Source: Streptomyces rhizosphaerihabitans (GTDB lineage Bacteria; Actinomycetota; Actinomycetes; Streptomycetales; Streptomycetaceae). From it: 64,000 nt of DNA. The position numbers and the translations under genes were made by a program. The stretch covers positions 1 to 64,000 of the forward strand of contig NZ_JAODTZ010000054.1 of NCBI RefSeq assembly GCF_025399795.1, written 5' to 3'. The notes beneath the pieces are model-generated. The model did not search any database, was not told where the DNA came from, and saw only the letters and a list, made by a program, of their open reading frames with translations. Of this stretch, positions 39,201 to 51,200 are shown one piece after another. Position 1 is the first letter of the stretch. Every line of letters starts with the position of its first letter.

Positions 39201-42200
39201 GCAGGTACGCGGCCCCGGCCTTCAGCACGCCCAGGACCGCCACCACCGACTCCACCGACCGCGGCAACGCCACCGCCACGACCTGCTCCGGACCGACGCC
39301 CCGGGCGATCAGCGCGTGCGCGAACCGGTTCGCCCGAGCGTCGAGTTGACGGTACGTCACCTCGACATCACCGCAGACGAGCGCGACCGCGTCCGGCGTC
39401 GCCGTCACCTGCGCCGCGAACAGCTCCGGCAGGCTCCCCCCGGCCGCCCCGTCCTGGACGGCGGGCAGCAGCTCGCGGCGTTCCTCGGCGGACAGCAGGT
39501 CGATCCCGCCGATCGGCCGGTCGGGTGCGGCGGCGACCGCGGCCAGCAGCCTGGTCCACCGGGCGACCAGGGCCTCGACCGTCGAGCGGTCGAACAGGTC
39601 GGTGCTGTACTCGACCGCACCGCCGATCCCGGCCGGCGCGCCGTCGGGCCCGTGCTCCTCCGCGAACCCGAAGGTCAGGTCGAGCCGCGCGGTCCCGGTG
39701 AGCACGGTCACCCCGGAGACCTGGAGACCCGGCAGCTCGAAGTCGCCGCCCGGCGCGTTCTGCACGACAAGACCGGTCTGGAACAGCGGGTGGTGCGACA
39801 GCGAGCGGGACGGATTCAGCGCCTCCACCAGGTGCTCGAAGGGCACGTCCTGGTGCGCGTACGCCGACAGCGCCGTCTCCCGCACCCGACCCAGCAGCTC
39901 GGCGAAACTCGGATCACCGCTCGTGTCGGTCCGCAGCACCAGCGTGTTGATGAAGAACCCGACCAGCTCGTCCAGCGCCTCGTCGGTACGCCCCGCGATC
40001 GGAGACCCGATCGGGATGTCCGTGCCCGCACCCAGCCGCGTGTACAACGCGGCGAGCGCGGCCTGCAGCACCATGAACAGGGTGGCACCCGACCTTCGGG
40101 CCAACTCCACCAGTGCCGCGTGCAGTTCGGCGTCGATCCGGAGTTCCAGCAGGTCGCCGCCGTACGACATGGTGGCCGGGCGCGGTCGGTCGGCAGGCAG
40201 CTGCAACTGCTCGGGCAGCCCGGCCAGCGCCTCGGTCCAGTAGGTGACCTGGCGGGCGAACACGCTGTCCGTGTCGTGCTCGTCGCCGAGGATCTCGTGC
40301 TGCCACAGGGTGTAGTCGCCGTAGGTGACCGGCAGCGGCGGCCATGCCGGAGCCCCGCCACCCTGCCGGGTGGTGTAGGCGGTGGCCAGGTCACGGGCCA
40401 GCGGGCCCATGGACCAGCCGTCCCCGACGATGTGGTGCATCACCAGCAGCAGCACGTGCTCGTCCGGGGCGAGCGCGAACAGCTCCGCCCGCAGCGGTAC
40501 TTCCGAGGTCAGGTCGAACGCCCGTACCGCCGCCTCGCGCAGCAGGGCGGGCACCTCCGCCTCACCGGCCGCGCGTACGGTCAGCGGGACGGCGGCCTCA
40601 CCGGCGTCCAGCACCCGCTGGTACGGGACTCCGGCGGTGTGCGGGAAGACCGTGCGCAGGGTCTCGTGCCGGGCCACCACGTCCGCGAGCGCGGCGCTCA
40701 GCGCGGCCCGGTCGAGGTCGCCGGACAGCCGCAGGGCGAGCGGCATGTGGTAGGTCGCGCTCGGCGCCCCGAACTGCTGGAGGAACCAGAGCCGGCGCTG
40801 GGCGAACGACAGCGGCATCGGATCGCGGCGGGGCCGGGGTACCAGGGCCTGCCGCGCGGTGCCGGCGTCGTGCAGCCCGGCCGCGAGCCCGGCGGGTGTC
40901 GGCGCCCGGAACAGGCTGCGCAGTTCCAGCTCGACCCCGAGGGTCGCCCGGACCCGCGAGACCAGCCGGGTGGCGAGCAGGGAGTGCCCGCCCAGGTCGA
41001 AGAAGCCGTCGTCGACCCCGACCCGCGGCACGCCCAGCACCTCGGCGAACAGCTCGCACAGGATCTGCTCCTGCGGCGTGCGCGGCGCCCGGCCGCCGGC
41101 GGTCGTGCCCGGCTCGGGCGCGGGCAGCGCCGCCCGGTCCAGCTTCCCGTTCGGCGTCAGCGGCAGCGCGTCGAGCAGCACGAACGCGGACGGCACCAGG
41201 TGGTCCGGCACCCGGTCGCGCAGGTACGCCGCCAGCGCCGCCGCGGTCGCCCCGGTCCCGGCCGGCGGGACGACGTACGCGACGAGCCGGTCCTCCCGGG
41301 CGAGCACCGCGACCTGGGCGACACCCGGGTGCGCGGCCAGCTCGGCCTCGATCTCGCCCGGCTCGACCCGGAACCCGCGGATCTTCACCTGGTGGTCCAC
41401 CCGGCCCGCGAACTCCAGCTCTCCGTCGCCGCGCCAGCGGACCAGGTCACCGGTGCGGTACATCAGCACGCCGGCCGGACCGTACGGGTTGGCGACGAAT
41501 CGCGTGGCGGTGAGCCCGGGCCGGTTCAGGTAGCCGCGGGCGAGTCCCGCCCCGGCGAGGTACAGCTCGCCCAGCACGCCGGGGGCGACCGGTCGCAGCG
41601 CCGAATCCAGCACGTATGCCTGGCAGTTGGCGATCGGCCGACCGATCGGCACCGGCAGCGGGCAGTCGGCGGGGTCGGCCGGCAGCGGGTAGGCGGTGAT
41701 CACATGGGTCTCGGCGGGCCCGTAGTGGTTGTGCAGCTCCCGGCCCGGCCGGCGGGTCTGGAAGCGGCGCACGGCACTGCCCAGACGCATCGCCTCACCG
41801 GCCTGGGCGACCAGCCGCAGGTCGGGCAGTTCCAGCCCGGCCTCCTCGGCGGCCTCGGCCAGCGCCTCGACCACCAGGTTGGGCGCGAACAGCTCCTCGA
41901 TCCCGTGCCGGTCCAGCCAGCGGGCGAACAGCTCGGCGCTGCGGCGCTGCTCCTCGGTCGGCACCACGAGGGTCTTGCCGTACAGCAGCGCGGAGAGCAT
42001 CTCCTGTACGGAGACGTCGAAGCTGATCGCGGTGAACTGCGCGGTGCGCGTGCCGGGTTCGCCACCGACGGCCTTGTGGTGCCACGCCAGCAGGTTCAGC
42101 AGCCCGGCGGCGGGCATCACCACGGCCTTGGGCCGGCCGGTGGAACCCGAGGTGTAGATGACGTAGGCCGGGTGCCGCGCGTCCACGGCGGCTGCCGGAT

Positions 42201-45200
42201 CGTGCTCCGGCAGGTCCCCGTCCGGTGTGACGGCCGCGAGGTCGTCGAGCACCACGGCCGGCCGCGCGTCCTGGAGCATGTACGCGATACGGGCCGCCGG
42301 GTAGTCCGGGTCGACCGGCAGATAGGCCGCGCCCGTCTTGAGGACCGCGAGGACGGCGACCACCAGCTCGGTCGACCTCGGCAGCCGCAGGGCGACGACC
42401 TGCTCCGGCCCCACCCCGCGCGCGATCAGCGCATGCGCCAGGCGGTTGGCCCTTCGGTTCAGCTCCCGGTAGGTCAGCACGGTGTCCTCGAACACCACCG
42501 CCGGAGCCTCCGGGGTCGCCCGGACCTGCGCCTCGAACAGAGCGGGCAGGCCGGCATCGGGAGCCGGGCAGGCGGTGTCGTTGCGTACGACCAGCAGTTC
42601 GTGCCGTTCCTCGGCGGTGAGGACGTCGATCCGGCTCAGCGGCCGGTCCGGTTCGGCGACCACCGACGCCAGCAGACGCAGCCACCGGGCGACCAGTGCC
42701 TCCACCGTGGCGGGGTCGAAGAGGTCGGTGCTGTACTCGACCCGCCCGACGATGCCCTCGGCCGGCCCGCCGGTGCCGCCGCGCTCCAGCAGGTGGAAAC
42801 CGAGGTCGAACATCGCCGTCGGCGTCCGCACCAGGACGATCTCGGCGGCCAGACCGTCCAGCGCGAACTCGGTGCGGGGCACGTTCTGCAGCGCGAGCAG
42901 CACCTGGAACAGCGGCTGGCGGGCGAGCGACCGGGACGGGTTGAGGGCCTCGACGACGTGCTCGAACGGCAGGTCCTGGTGCGCGTACGCGGCCAGCGCG
43001 CCCTCGCGGACCCGGCCGAGGAGCTCGGCGAAGGCCGGGTCGCCACCGGTGTCCGTGCGGAGCACCAGGGTGTTGACGAAGAATCCGACGAGGTCGTCCA
43101 GGGCCTCGTCGGTCCGGCCCGCGATCAGGCTGCCGACCGGGATGTCCGTTCCCGCGCCGAGCTTGTCCAGCAGCGATGCCAGGGCGGCCTGCAGCACCAT
43201 GTACACGCTGGCGCCGTGCTCCCGGCCCAGCCGGATCAGCCCGGCGTGCAGTTCGGCGTCCAGTTCGATCGCGAGGTGGCCGCCGGAGCAGGAGGGGGTC
43301 GCGGGGCGAGGGCGGTCGGCGGGGAGCCGGATCTGCTCCGGCAGGTTGGCCAACTGCTCGGTCCAGTAGGCCTGCTGGCGGGCGAACAGGCTGTCCTGGT
43401 CGGCCGGGTCGCCGAGCAGCTCCTGCTGCCACAGGGTGTAGTCGGCGTACTGCACCGGCAGCGGTGCCCACCCCGGTTCCTCGCCCTGGCGGCGTGCCGC
43501 GTACGCGGTGGCCAGGTCGGCGGCCAGCGGGCCCAGCGACCAGCCGTCACCGGCGATGTGGTGCATCACCAGGAGCAGCACGTGCTCGTCCGCCGAAACC
43601 TCGAACACCTCGGCACGCAGCGGCGGTTCGGCCGCGAGGTCGAATCCGCGCGCCGCGGCCCCCGCCAGCAGTTCCGGCAGGACCGTCTCGTCGGCCGGGG
43701 TGACCGACAGCCCCGGGCGCGCCTCTGCGGTGGCCAGCACCTGCTGGTGGGGCACTCCGTCCACGGCCGGGAAGACCGTGCGCAGGGTTTCGTGCCGGTC
43801 GACGACGTCGCCCAGCGCCGTCTCCAGGGCCGCCAGGTCCAGTGGCCCCGAGAGCCGCCACGCGAGCGGCATGTTGTAGACCGAGTCGGCGCCCTCCAGC
43901 TGGCGCAGGAACCACAGCCTCCGCTGAGCGGACGACAGCGGCACCGTCCCCCAGCCTTCGGCCGGGGGTGCCCCCACGGGCCGCTCCGCCCTCCTCAGGG
44001 CGAGCCGGGCCCGGTCCGCGCCGCCCAGCCCGGCGGCCAGCCCGGCCACCGTCGGGGTCTGGAACAGGGTGCGCAGCGCCAGTTCCACGCCCAGGGCCGC
44101 ACGGACCCGGGCCACCAACCGGGTGGCCAGCAGGGAGTGCCCGCCGAGGTCGAAGAAGTCGTCGTCGACACCGACCTGAGGCAGGCCCAGCACCTCTGCG
44201 AACAGCCCGGCCAGCACGTGTTCCTGAGGAGTGTGCGGGGCCCGGCCGGCCCGCGACCCCGCGTACTCGGGCTCGGGCAGGGCGCGCCGGTCCAGCTTGC
44301 CGCTGGCGTTCAGCGGCAGCACGTCGAGGGCGACGAACGCGGCCGGCACCATGTAGTCGGGCAGCCGCTCGCGCAGGTGCGCCCGCAGGTCTTCCGGCCG
44401 AAGCTCCGCCCCGGTGGCGGGCACCAGGTAGGCGGCCAGGCGAGTGTCCCCCGCCCGGTCCTGCCGGACGGTCACGGCGGCCTGCGCGACCTGCGGGTGT
44501 TCCGCCAGTGCCGCCTCGATCTCGCCGAGTTCGATCCGGAATCCCCGGAGCTTGACCTGGTCGTCGATGCGGCCGAGGAACTCCAGGTTCCCGTCCGATC
44601 CCCACCGCACCAGGTCACCGGTGCGGTACATCCGCGAACCGCCGGGACCGAACGGGTCCGCCACGAACCGTCCCGCGGTCAGGCCCGGCCGGTTCAGGTA
44701 GCCGCGCGCCAGCCCCGCACCGGCGATGTACAGCTCACCCGGCACACCCGCGGGAACCGGCTGCAGCGCGGCGTCGAGCACGTGCAACCGGACACCGCCG
44801 AGCGGGCGGCCGATCACCTGGTGCGGGCTCGACTCCAGCGGTGCGAAGGTCGAGTCCACCGTGCACTCGGCCGGCCCGTAGTAGTTCAGGGCGAACACCC
44901 CGTCGGCCGCCCGCAACCGTTCCCACAGTTGCTCCGGAACGGTCTCCCCGCCCAGCCCGACCAGCGACGGACGCCACCGCGGGTTGTCCAACAGGCCGTG
45001 TTCGACAAGGACTTGCAGGTAGGACGGGGTACCGCCGACCGTGTCCAGCCCGGCCCGCGCCGCGTACTCGAGGTAGGCGTCCGGGTCGGTCCAGGTCGCC
45101 TCGTCCAGGACGTGCAGCTCGTGGCCGGCGTACAGGGCGAACATCTGGTCGCAGGAGGCGTCGAACGACACCGACGTGGTCAGCCCCATCCGTACCCGCT

Positions 45201-48200
45201 CCCCCGTCCGGAAGACCAGCGGACACTGGTCGGCGAACAGGTTGGACAGGCCACCGTGCGTCGCCACCACGCCCTTGGGCCTGCCGGTGGAACCGGAGGT
45301 GTAGATGACGTAGGCCGGATGGCCCGGGTCGACGGCCACCGCAGGGTCCGTGGACGGGCACCCCACCACCAGCGCGGTCGTCTCCGGGTCGTCGGCCACC
45401 AGCCATCCGGCGGGACCGGTGTCCGGCAGCCGGCCCCGGGTGTGGGTGTCGGTCACCACCAGGACCGGTCGGGTGTCGTCGAGCATGTACGCGATCCGCG
45501 CGGCCGGGTACTCCGGATCGACCGGAACGTAAGCGGCGCCGGTCTTCAGCACCGCCAGGATCGTCACCACCAGCTGGGCCGAGCGCGGCAGCGCCACCGC
45601 CACCAGCCGCTCCGGCCCCGCACCCCGCGCGATCAGAGCGTGCGCCAGCCGGTTCGCCCGCGCGTCCAACTCCGCGTATGTCAGCGATGCTTCCGGCCCC
45701 ACCAGCGCGACGGCGTGGGGAGTCGCACGCACCTGAGCCCTGAAGAGCTCCGGCAGGCTCTCGGTGAAGGCCTGGGCCGCCGGGCCGGTACCCAGCGCCG
45801 TCAACTCATCGTGCTCCTCGGCGGTGAGCAGGCCGAACCGGCTGAGCCGCCGCTGCGGGTCGGCGACCACGGCGCGGAGCAGCCGCTCCCACCGCTCGAT
45901 CATCGTCTCGACGGTGGCCGGGTCGTACAGGTCGCCGGTGTACTCGACGGACCCGTCGATCCCCTCCGGGGAGCCGTCCTGCGCGTGCCGCTCGGACATG
46001 GTGAAGATCAGGTCGAGCTTGGCGGTGGTCGACGTCGACGGCATGTCGCCGACGCGCAGCCCGGACGGCGCGAAGTCGGCCCGGGGCGCGTTCTGCAGCA
46101 CCAGCATGACCTGGAACAGCGGGTGGTGCGCCAGCGACCGGACCGGGTTGAGGGCCTCGACCAGGTACTCGAACGGAAGGTCCTGGTGCGCGTACCCGGC
46201 CAGCGCGGTCTCCCGGACCCGGCCCAGCAGTTCGGCGAACGTCGGATCGCCCGAGGTGTCGGTACGGAACACCAGGGTGTTGACGAAGTAGCCGACCAGC
46301 TCGTCCTGCGCCTGGTCGGTACGGCCCGCGACCGGGCTGCCGACCGGGATGTCGTCGCCCGCGCCGAGCTTGCTCAGCAGCACTGCAAGACCGGCCTGAA
46401 GCACCATGAACAGACTGGTGCCGTGGGCGCGGGCGAGTTCGCGCAGCCCGCGGTGCAGCTCGGCGTCCAGCCCGGCACGCACGGAACCGCCCCGGTGCGA
46501 GGCGACCGCCGGGCGGGGCCGGTCGCCGGGCAGCTGGAGCTGCTCGGGCAGATCGGCCAGCTGCCGGGTCCAGTAGGCCGCCTGGCGGGCGAACAGGCTG
46601 TCCCCGTCGGCCGCGTCGCCGAGCAGCTCGTGCTGCCACAGGGTGTAGTCGGCGTACTGGACCGGCAGCTCCTCCCACTGCGGCTCCTCGCCGCGGCGGC
46701 GCGCCGCGTAGGCGGCGGTCAGGCCCTGCGCGAGCGGGCCCAGCGACCAGCCGTCACCCGCGATGTGGTGGAGGACCACCTGGAACACGTGCTCGTCCGC
46801 CGCCAGCTCGAACAGCCCGGCACGCAGTGGCACATCGACCGCCAGGTCGAACCGACGGGCCTTCGCTTCCGCCATGACGTCCGGCAGCTCGGACTCGGTG
46901 GTCCGGCTGACGAGCAGCCGCGGGCGGGATGCCTCGACGTCCAGCACCTGCTGGTACGGCACTCCGTCGACCGCCGGGAAGACGGTGCGCAGGCTCTCGT
47001 GCCGCTCGACCACATCCGCCACGGCGGACTCCAGGGCGGGCCGGTCCAGATCCCCGGACAGCCGCCAGGCCAGGGAGATGTGGTAGTTCGCGCCGGCGCC
47101 CTCCAGCTGGTGCAGGAACCACAGCCGCCGCTGCGCGAACGACAGCGGGATCGCCTCGGGGCGTTCGCGCCGTGCCAGGGCGGTCTGCGCCGGTCCGGCC
47201 GCCACCAGGGCGGCGGCCAGGCCGGCCGGGGTCGGCGCCTCGAACAGGGTGCGCAGCGGCATTTCCACGCCGAGCGTCGCGCGGATCCGGGCGGCCAGGC
47301 GGGTGGCCAGCAGCGAGTGCCCGCCCAGGTCGAAGAAGCCGTCCTCGACGCCGGCCGACGCCACGCCCAGGACCTCGGCGAACAGCTCGCAGAGGACCTG
47401 CTCCTGCGGGGTGCGCGGCGCGCGGGTTGGGGGTCCCCCCGGCCGGAGGCTGGGGGAGGCCGTCGGGGCGAGGTCGGGGGCGGGCAGGGCCCGGTGGTCC
47501 AGCTTGCCGTTGGCGGTCAGCGGCAGCGTGTCCAGCACGACGAACGCCGACGGCACCATGTGTTCCGGCAACCGCTCGCGCAGGTGCCCACGCAGGTCGG
47601 CCGGACTCGGTACGGCGCCCGCGGCCTGCACCAGGTACGCGACCAGCCGGGTGTCGTCGGCCCGGTCCTGCCGGGCCAGGACGGCGACCTGGGCGACGCC
47701 GGGGTGCTCGGCCAGCGCCGCCTCGATCTCGCCGAGCTCGATCCGGAAGCCGCGCACCTTCACCTGCTGGTCGGCCCGGCCGACGTAGTGCAGGCTGTTG
47801 TCCGCCGCGCGGCGCACCACGTCGCCGCTGCGGTACATCCGCGATCCCGGCGGTCCGAACGGGTCGGCCACGAAGCGCCCGGCGGTCAGGCCGGGCCGGT
47901 CCAGGTAACCGCGCGCCAGCCCTGGACCCGCGACGTACAGCTCGCCGGGCACACCCGGGGCCACCGGCCGCAGGTGGGCGTCCAGCACGTACGTCCGCAG
48001 GTCCGGAACGGCCGTGCCGATCCCGCCGACGGCGCCGCCGGATCGGTCGAGCGCCGCGTACGTGACGTGCACCGTGGTCTCGGTGATGCCGTACATGTTG
48101 ACCAGCAGCGGCGCGTCGTCCGGGTGCCGCTCGTACCAGCTCGCCAGCCGGGCGTGCTCCAGCGCCTCACCGCCGAACACCACCGTGCGCAGCGCGAGCG

Positions 48201-51200
48201 GGCGGCCGGTCTCCGGGGCCTCCGCGTCCGCCTGCATCAGCTGGTAGAACGCGGACGGCGTCTGGTTGAGCACGGTCACCCGCTCGCGGGCGAGGAGCTC
48301 CAGGAAGCGGCCGGGCGAGCGGCTGGTCTCGTGGTCCACGACCACCAGACGGCCGCCGTGCAGCAGCGGGCCCCACAACTCCCACACAGAGAAATCGAAG
48401 GCGTAGGAGTGGAAGAGCGTCCAGACGTCCTCTGCGGAGAAGCCGAACAGCTTCTCGGTCGTGCCGAACAGCCGCACCACGTTCCGGTGCGTGACCACCA
48501 CGCCCTTGGGGTTGCCGGTGGACCCGGAGGTGTAGATGACGTAGGCGGGGTGGCCCGGGTCGAGGGAGACCTCCGGGTCGGTGTCCGGCAGCCCGTCCAG
48601 GTCGGCGGTGTCCAGCAGCAGCCGGTCCACCGGGTCCGCGCCCGGCAGGTCGCCGGTCCGGCTCGTGGTCACGAGGAGCGCGGGCCGGGCGTCCTGGAGC
48701 AGGTAGGCGATCCGGGCGGCCGGGTACTGCGGGTCCACCGGCAGGTAGCCGCCGCCCGCCTTCAGCACGGCGAGCACCGCCACGACCTGCTCCGCCGAGC
48801 GCGGCAGGGCCAGCGCCACGCGCTGCTCCGGCCCCACCCCCCGGTCGATCAGGGCGTGCGCGAGCCGGTTCGCGCGGGCGTTCAACTCGCCGTACGTCAG
48901 GGTGACTTCGCCGTCGGTGAGGGCGACGGCGGCCGGGTTCGCCCGTACCTGTCGCTCGAACAGCGCGGTCAGGCTGCTCTCCGACGACCCCTCGCTCCGG
49001 TCGGTACGCGCCGGGAACAGCGCGCGGAGCTCGCCGGCGGACAGCACGTCCACCTGGCCGATCCGCCGGCCGGGGTCGGCGACGACGGCGCACAGCAGCC
49101 GCAGCCACCGCTCGACGATCCCGGTCACGGTGGCCTCGTCGAACAGGTCGGTGCTGTACTCCACCACACCCGACAGGCCGTCCTCACCTGGCTGTTCGGC
49201 CAGGATGAAGGTCAGGTCGCACTTGGCCGTCCCGGTGTGGACCAGGTCGCTCGCCACCCGCAGCCCGGGCAGGTCGAACGTGCCCAGCGGCGCGTTCTGC
49301 AGGGCGAGCATGGTCTGGAACAGCGGGTGGTGCGCCAGCGAACGGGCCGGGTTCAGCGCCTCCACCAGGTGCTCGAAGGGCACGTCCTGGTGCGCGTACG
49401 CGGCCAGCGCGTCGGCCCGCACCCTGCCCAGCAGTTCGGTGAACGACGGGTCGCCGGAGAGGTCGGTGCGCAGCACCAGGGTGTTGACGAAGAAGCCGAC
49501 CAGGTCGTCCGCGGCCTCGTCGGTGCGTCCGGCGATCGGCGTGCCCACGGGTACGTCGGTGCCCGCGCCCAGCTTGCCCAGCAGGGCGGCCAGCCCGGCC
49601 TGGAGCACCATGAAGAGGCTGGCCCCGCCGTCCCGGGCGAGCACGCGCAGGCCCTGGTGCAGCTCGGCGTCGATCCGTACCGGCAGGTGGGCGCCCCGGT
49701 AGGACATCGCCGCCGGCCGGGGCCGGTCGAACGGCAGCTCGACCTGCTCAGGAAGATCCGCCAATTGATCGCGCCAGTAGGCGAGTTGACTGTTCAACAG
49801 ACTGCCCGGGTCCGCGCCGTCGCCCAGCAGTTCCCGCTGCCAGAGGGCGTAGTCGGCGTACTGGACCGGCAGCGGCGACCACTCCGGCTTCGCCCCCTCG
49901 GCACGGGCCGCGTAGGCGCTCGTCAGATCCCGCAGGAGCGGCCCCGTCGACCAGCCGTCACCGGCGATGTGGTGCACCACCAGCAGCAGCACGTGCTCCT
50001 CGGCGCCGAGCCGGAACAGTTCGGCGCGCAGCGGCGACTCCTCGGAGAGCTCGAAGCCGTGCCGGGCCGCCTCCGCCAGCCGCTCCGGCAGGTCACGCTC
50101 GCCCACTTCGGTCACCCGCAGCCGCGGCCGTGCCGCGCCCGGGTCCAGCACCCGCTGGCAGGGCACGCCGTCGAGCACCGGGAAGACGGTGCGCAGGCTC
50201 TCGTGCCGTTCGACCACGTCCGCCAGGGCGGCTTCCAGGGCCCGCTGGTCCAGGTTCCCGGACAGCCGCAGCGCCAGCGGGATGTTGTACGTGGCGCTCG
50301 GGCCCTCCATGCGGTGCAGGAACCACAGCCGGCGCTGCGCGAAGGACAGCGGAACCACCTCGGACCGCTCACACCGCCGCAGAGCCGGCCGCGCCCGGCC
50401 CGCGACGTCCACCGCCGCCGCCAGTTCCGCGACCGTCGGCGCGTCGAACAGGTCGCCGAGCCGCAGCTCCACGCCGAGGATCGAGCGGGCCCGGGCGACC
50501 AGTCGGGTGGCCAGCAGGGAGTGCCCGCCGAGGTCGAAGAAGCTGTCGTCCAGCCCGGGCTCGGACACCCCGAGCACCTCGGCGAACAGCCCGACGAGCA
50601 GGTGTTCGGTCGCGGTGCGCGGTGCCCGGCCCGGCGCGGCGGACGCTCGCTCGGGCGCCGGGAGGGCCCGCCGGTCGAGCTTGCCGTTCGGGGTCAGCGG
50701 CAGCGCGTCCAGCAGCACGTACGCGGCCGGCACCAGCTGCCGGGGCAGCCGGTCCCGCAGGTGGTCGCGCAGGGCGGTGTCGGTCACGGTGGCGCCGGGC
50801 TCGGGCACCGCGTAGGCCACCAGCCGGGGTTCCCCCTCGGTGCGCACCATCACGGCGGCCCGGGAGACCTGCGGGTGCTCGGCGAGGACGGCCTCGATCT
50901 CGCCGAGCTCGACCCGGAAGCCGCGGATCTTGACCTGGTCGTCGGTGCGGCCGAGGAACTCCAGGTTCCCGGCCTCGTCCCAGCGCACCAGGTCCCCGGT
51001 GCGGTACATCCTCGACCCGCTCGGCCCGAACGGGTCGGCGACGAACCGCCCGGCGGTCAGCCCCGGCCGGTCGAGGTAGCCGCGGGCCAGTCCCGCGCCC
51101 GCGATGTACAGCTCACCCGCCGCACCGGTCGGCAGCGGCCGCAGGGCACTGTCGAGCACGTACAGCCGGGCGTTGGTGACGGGTCGGCCGATCACCGGGC

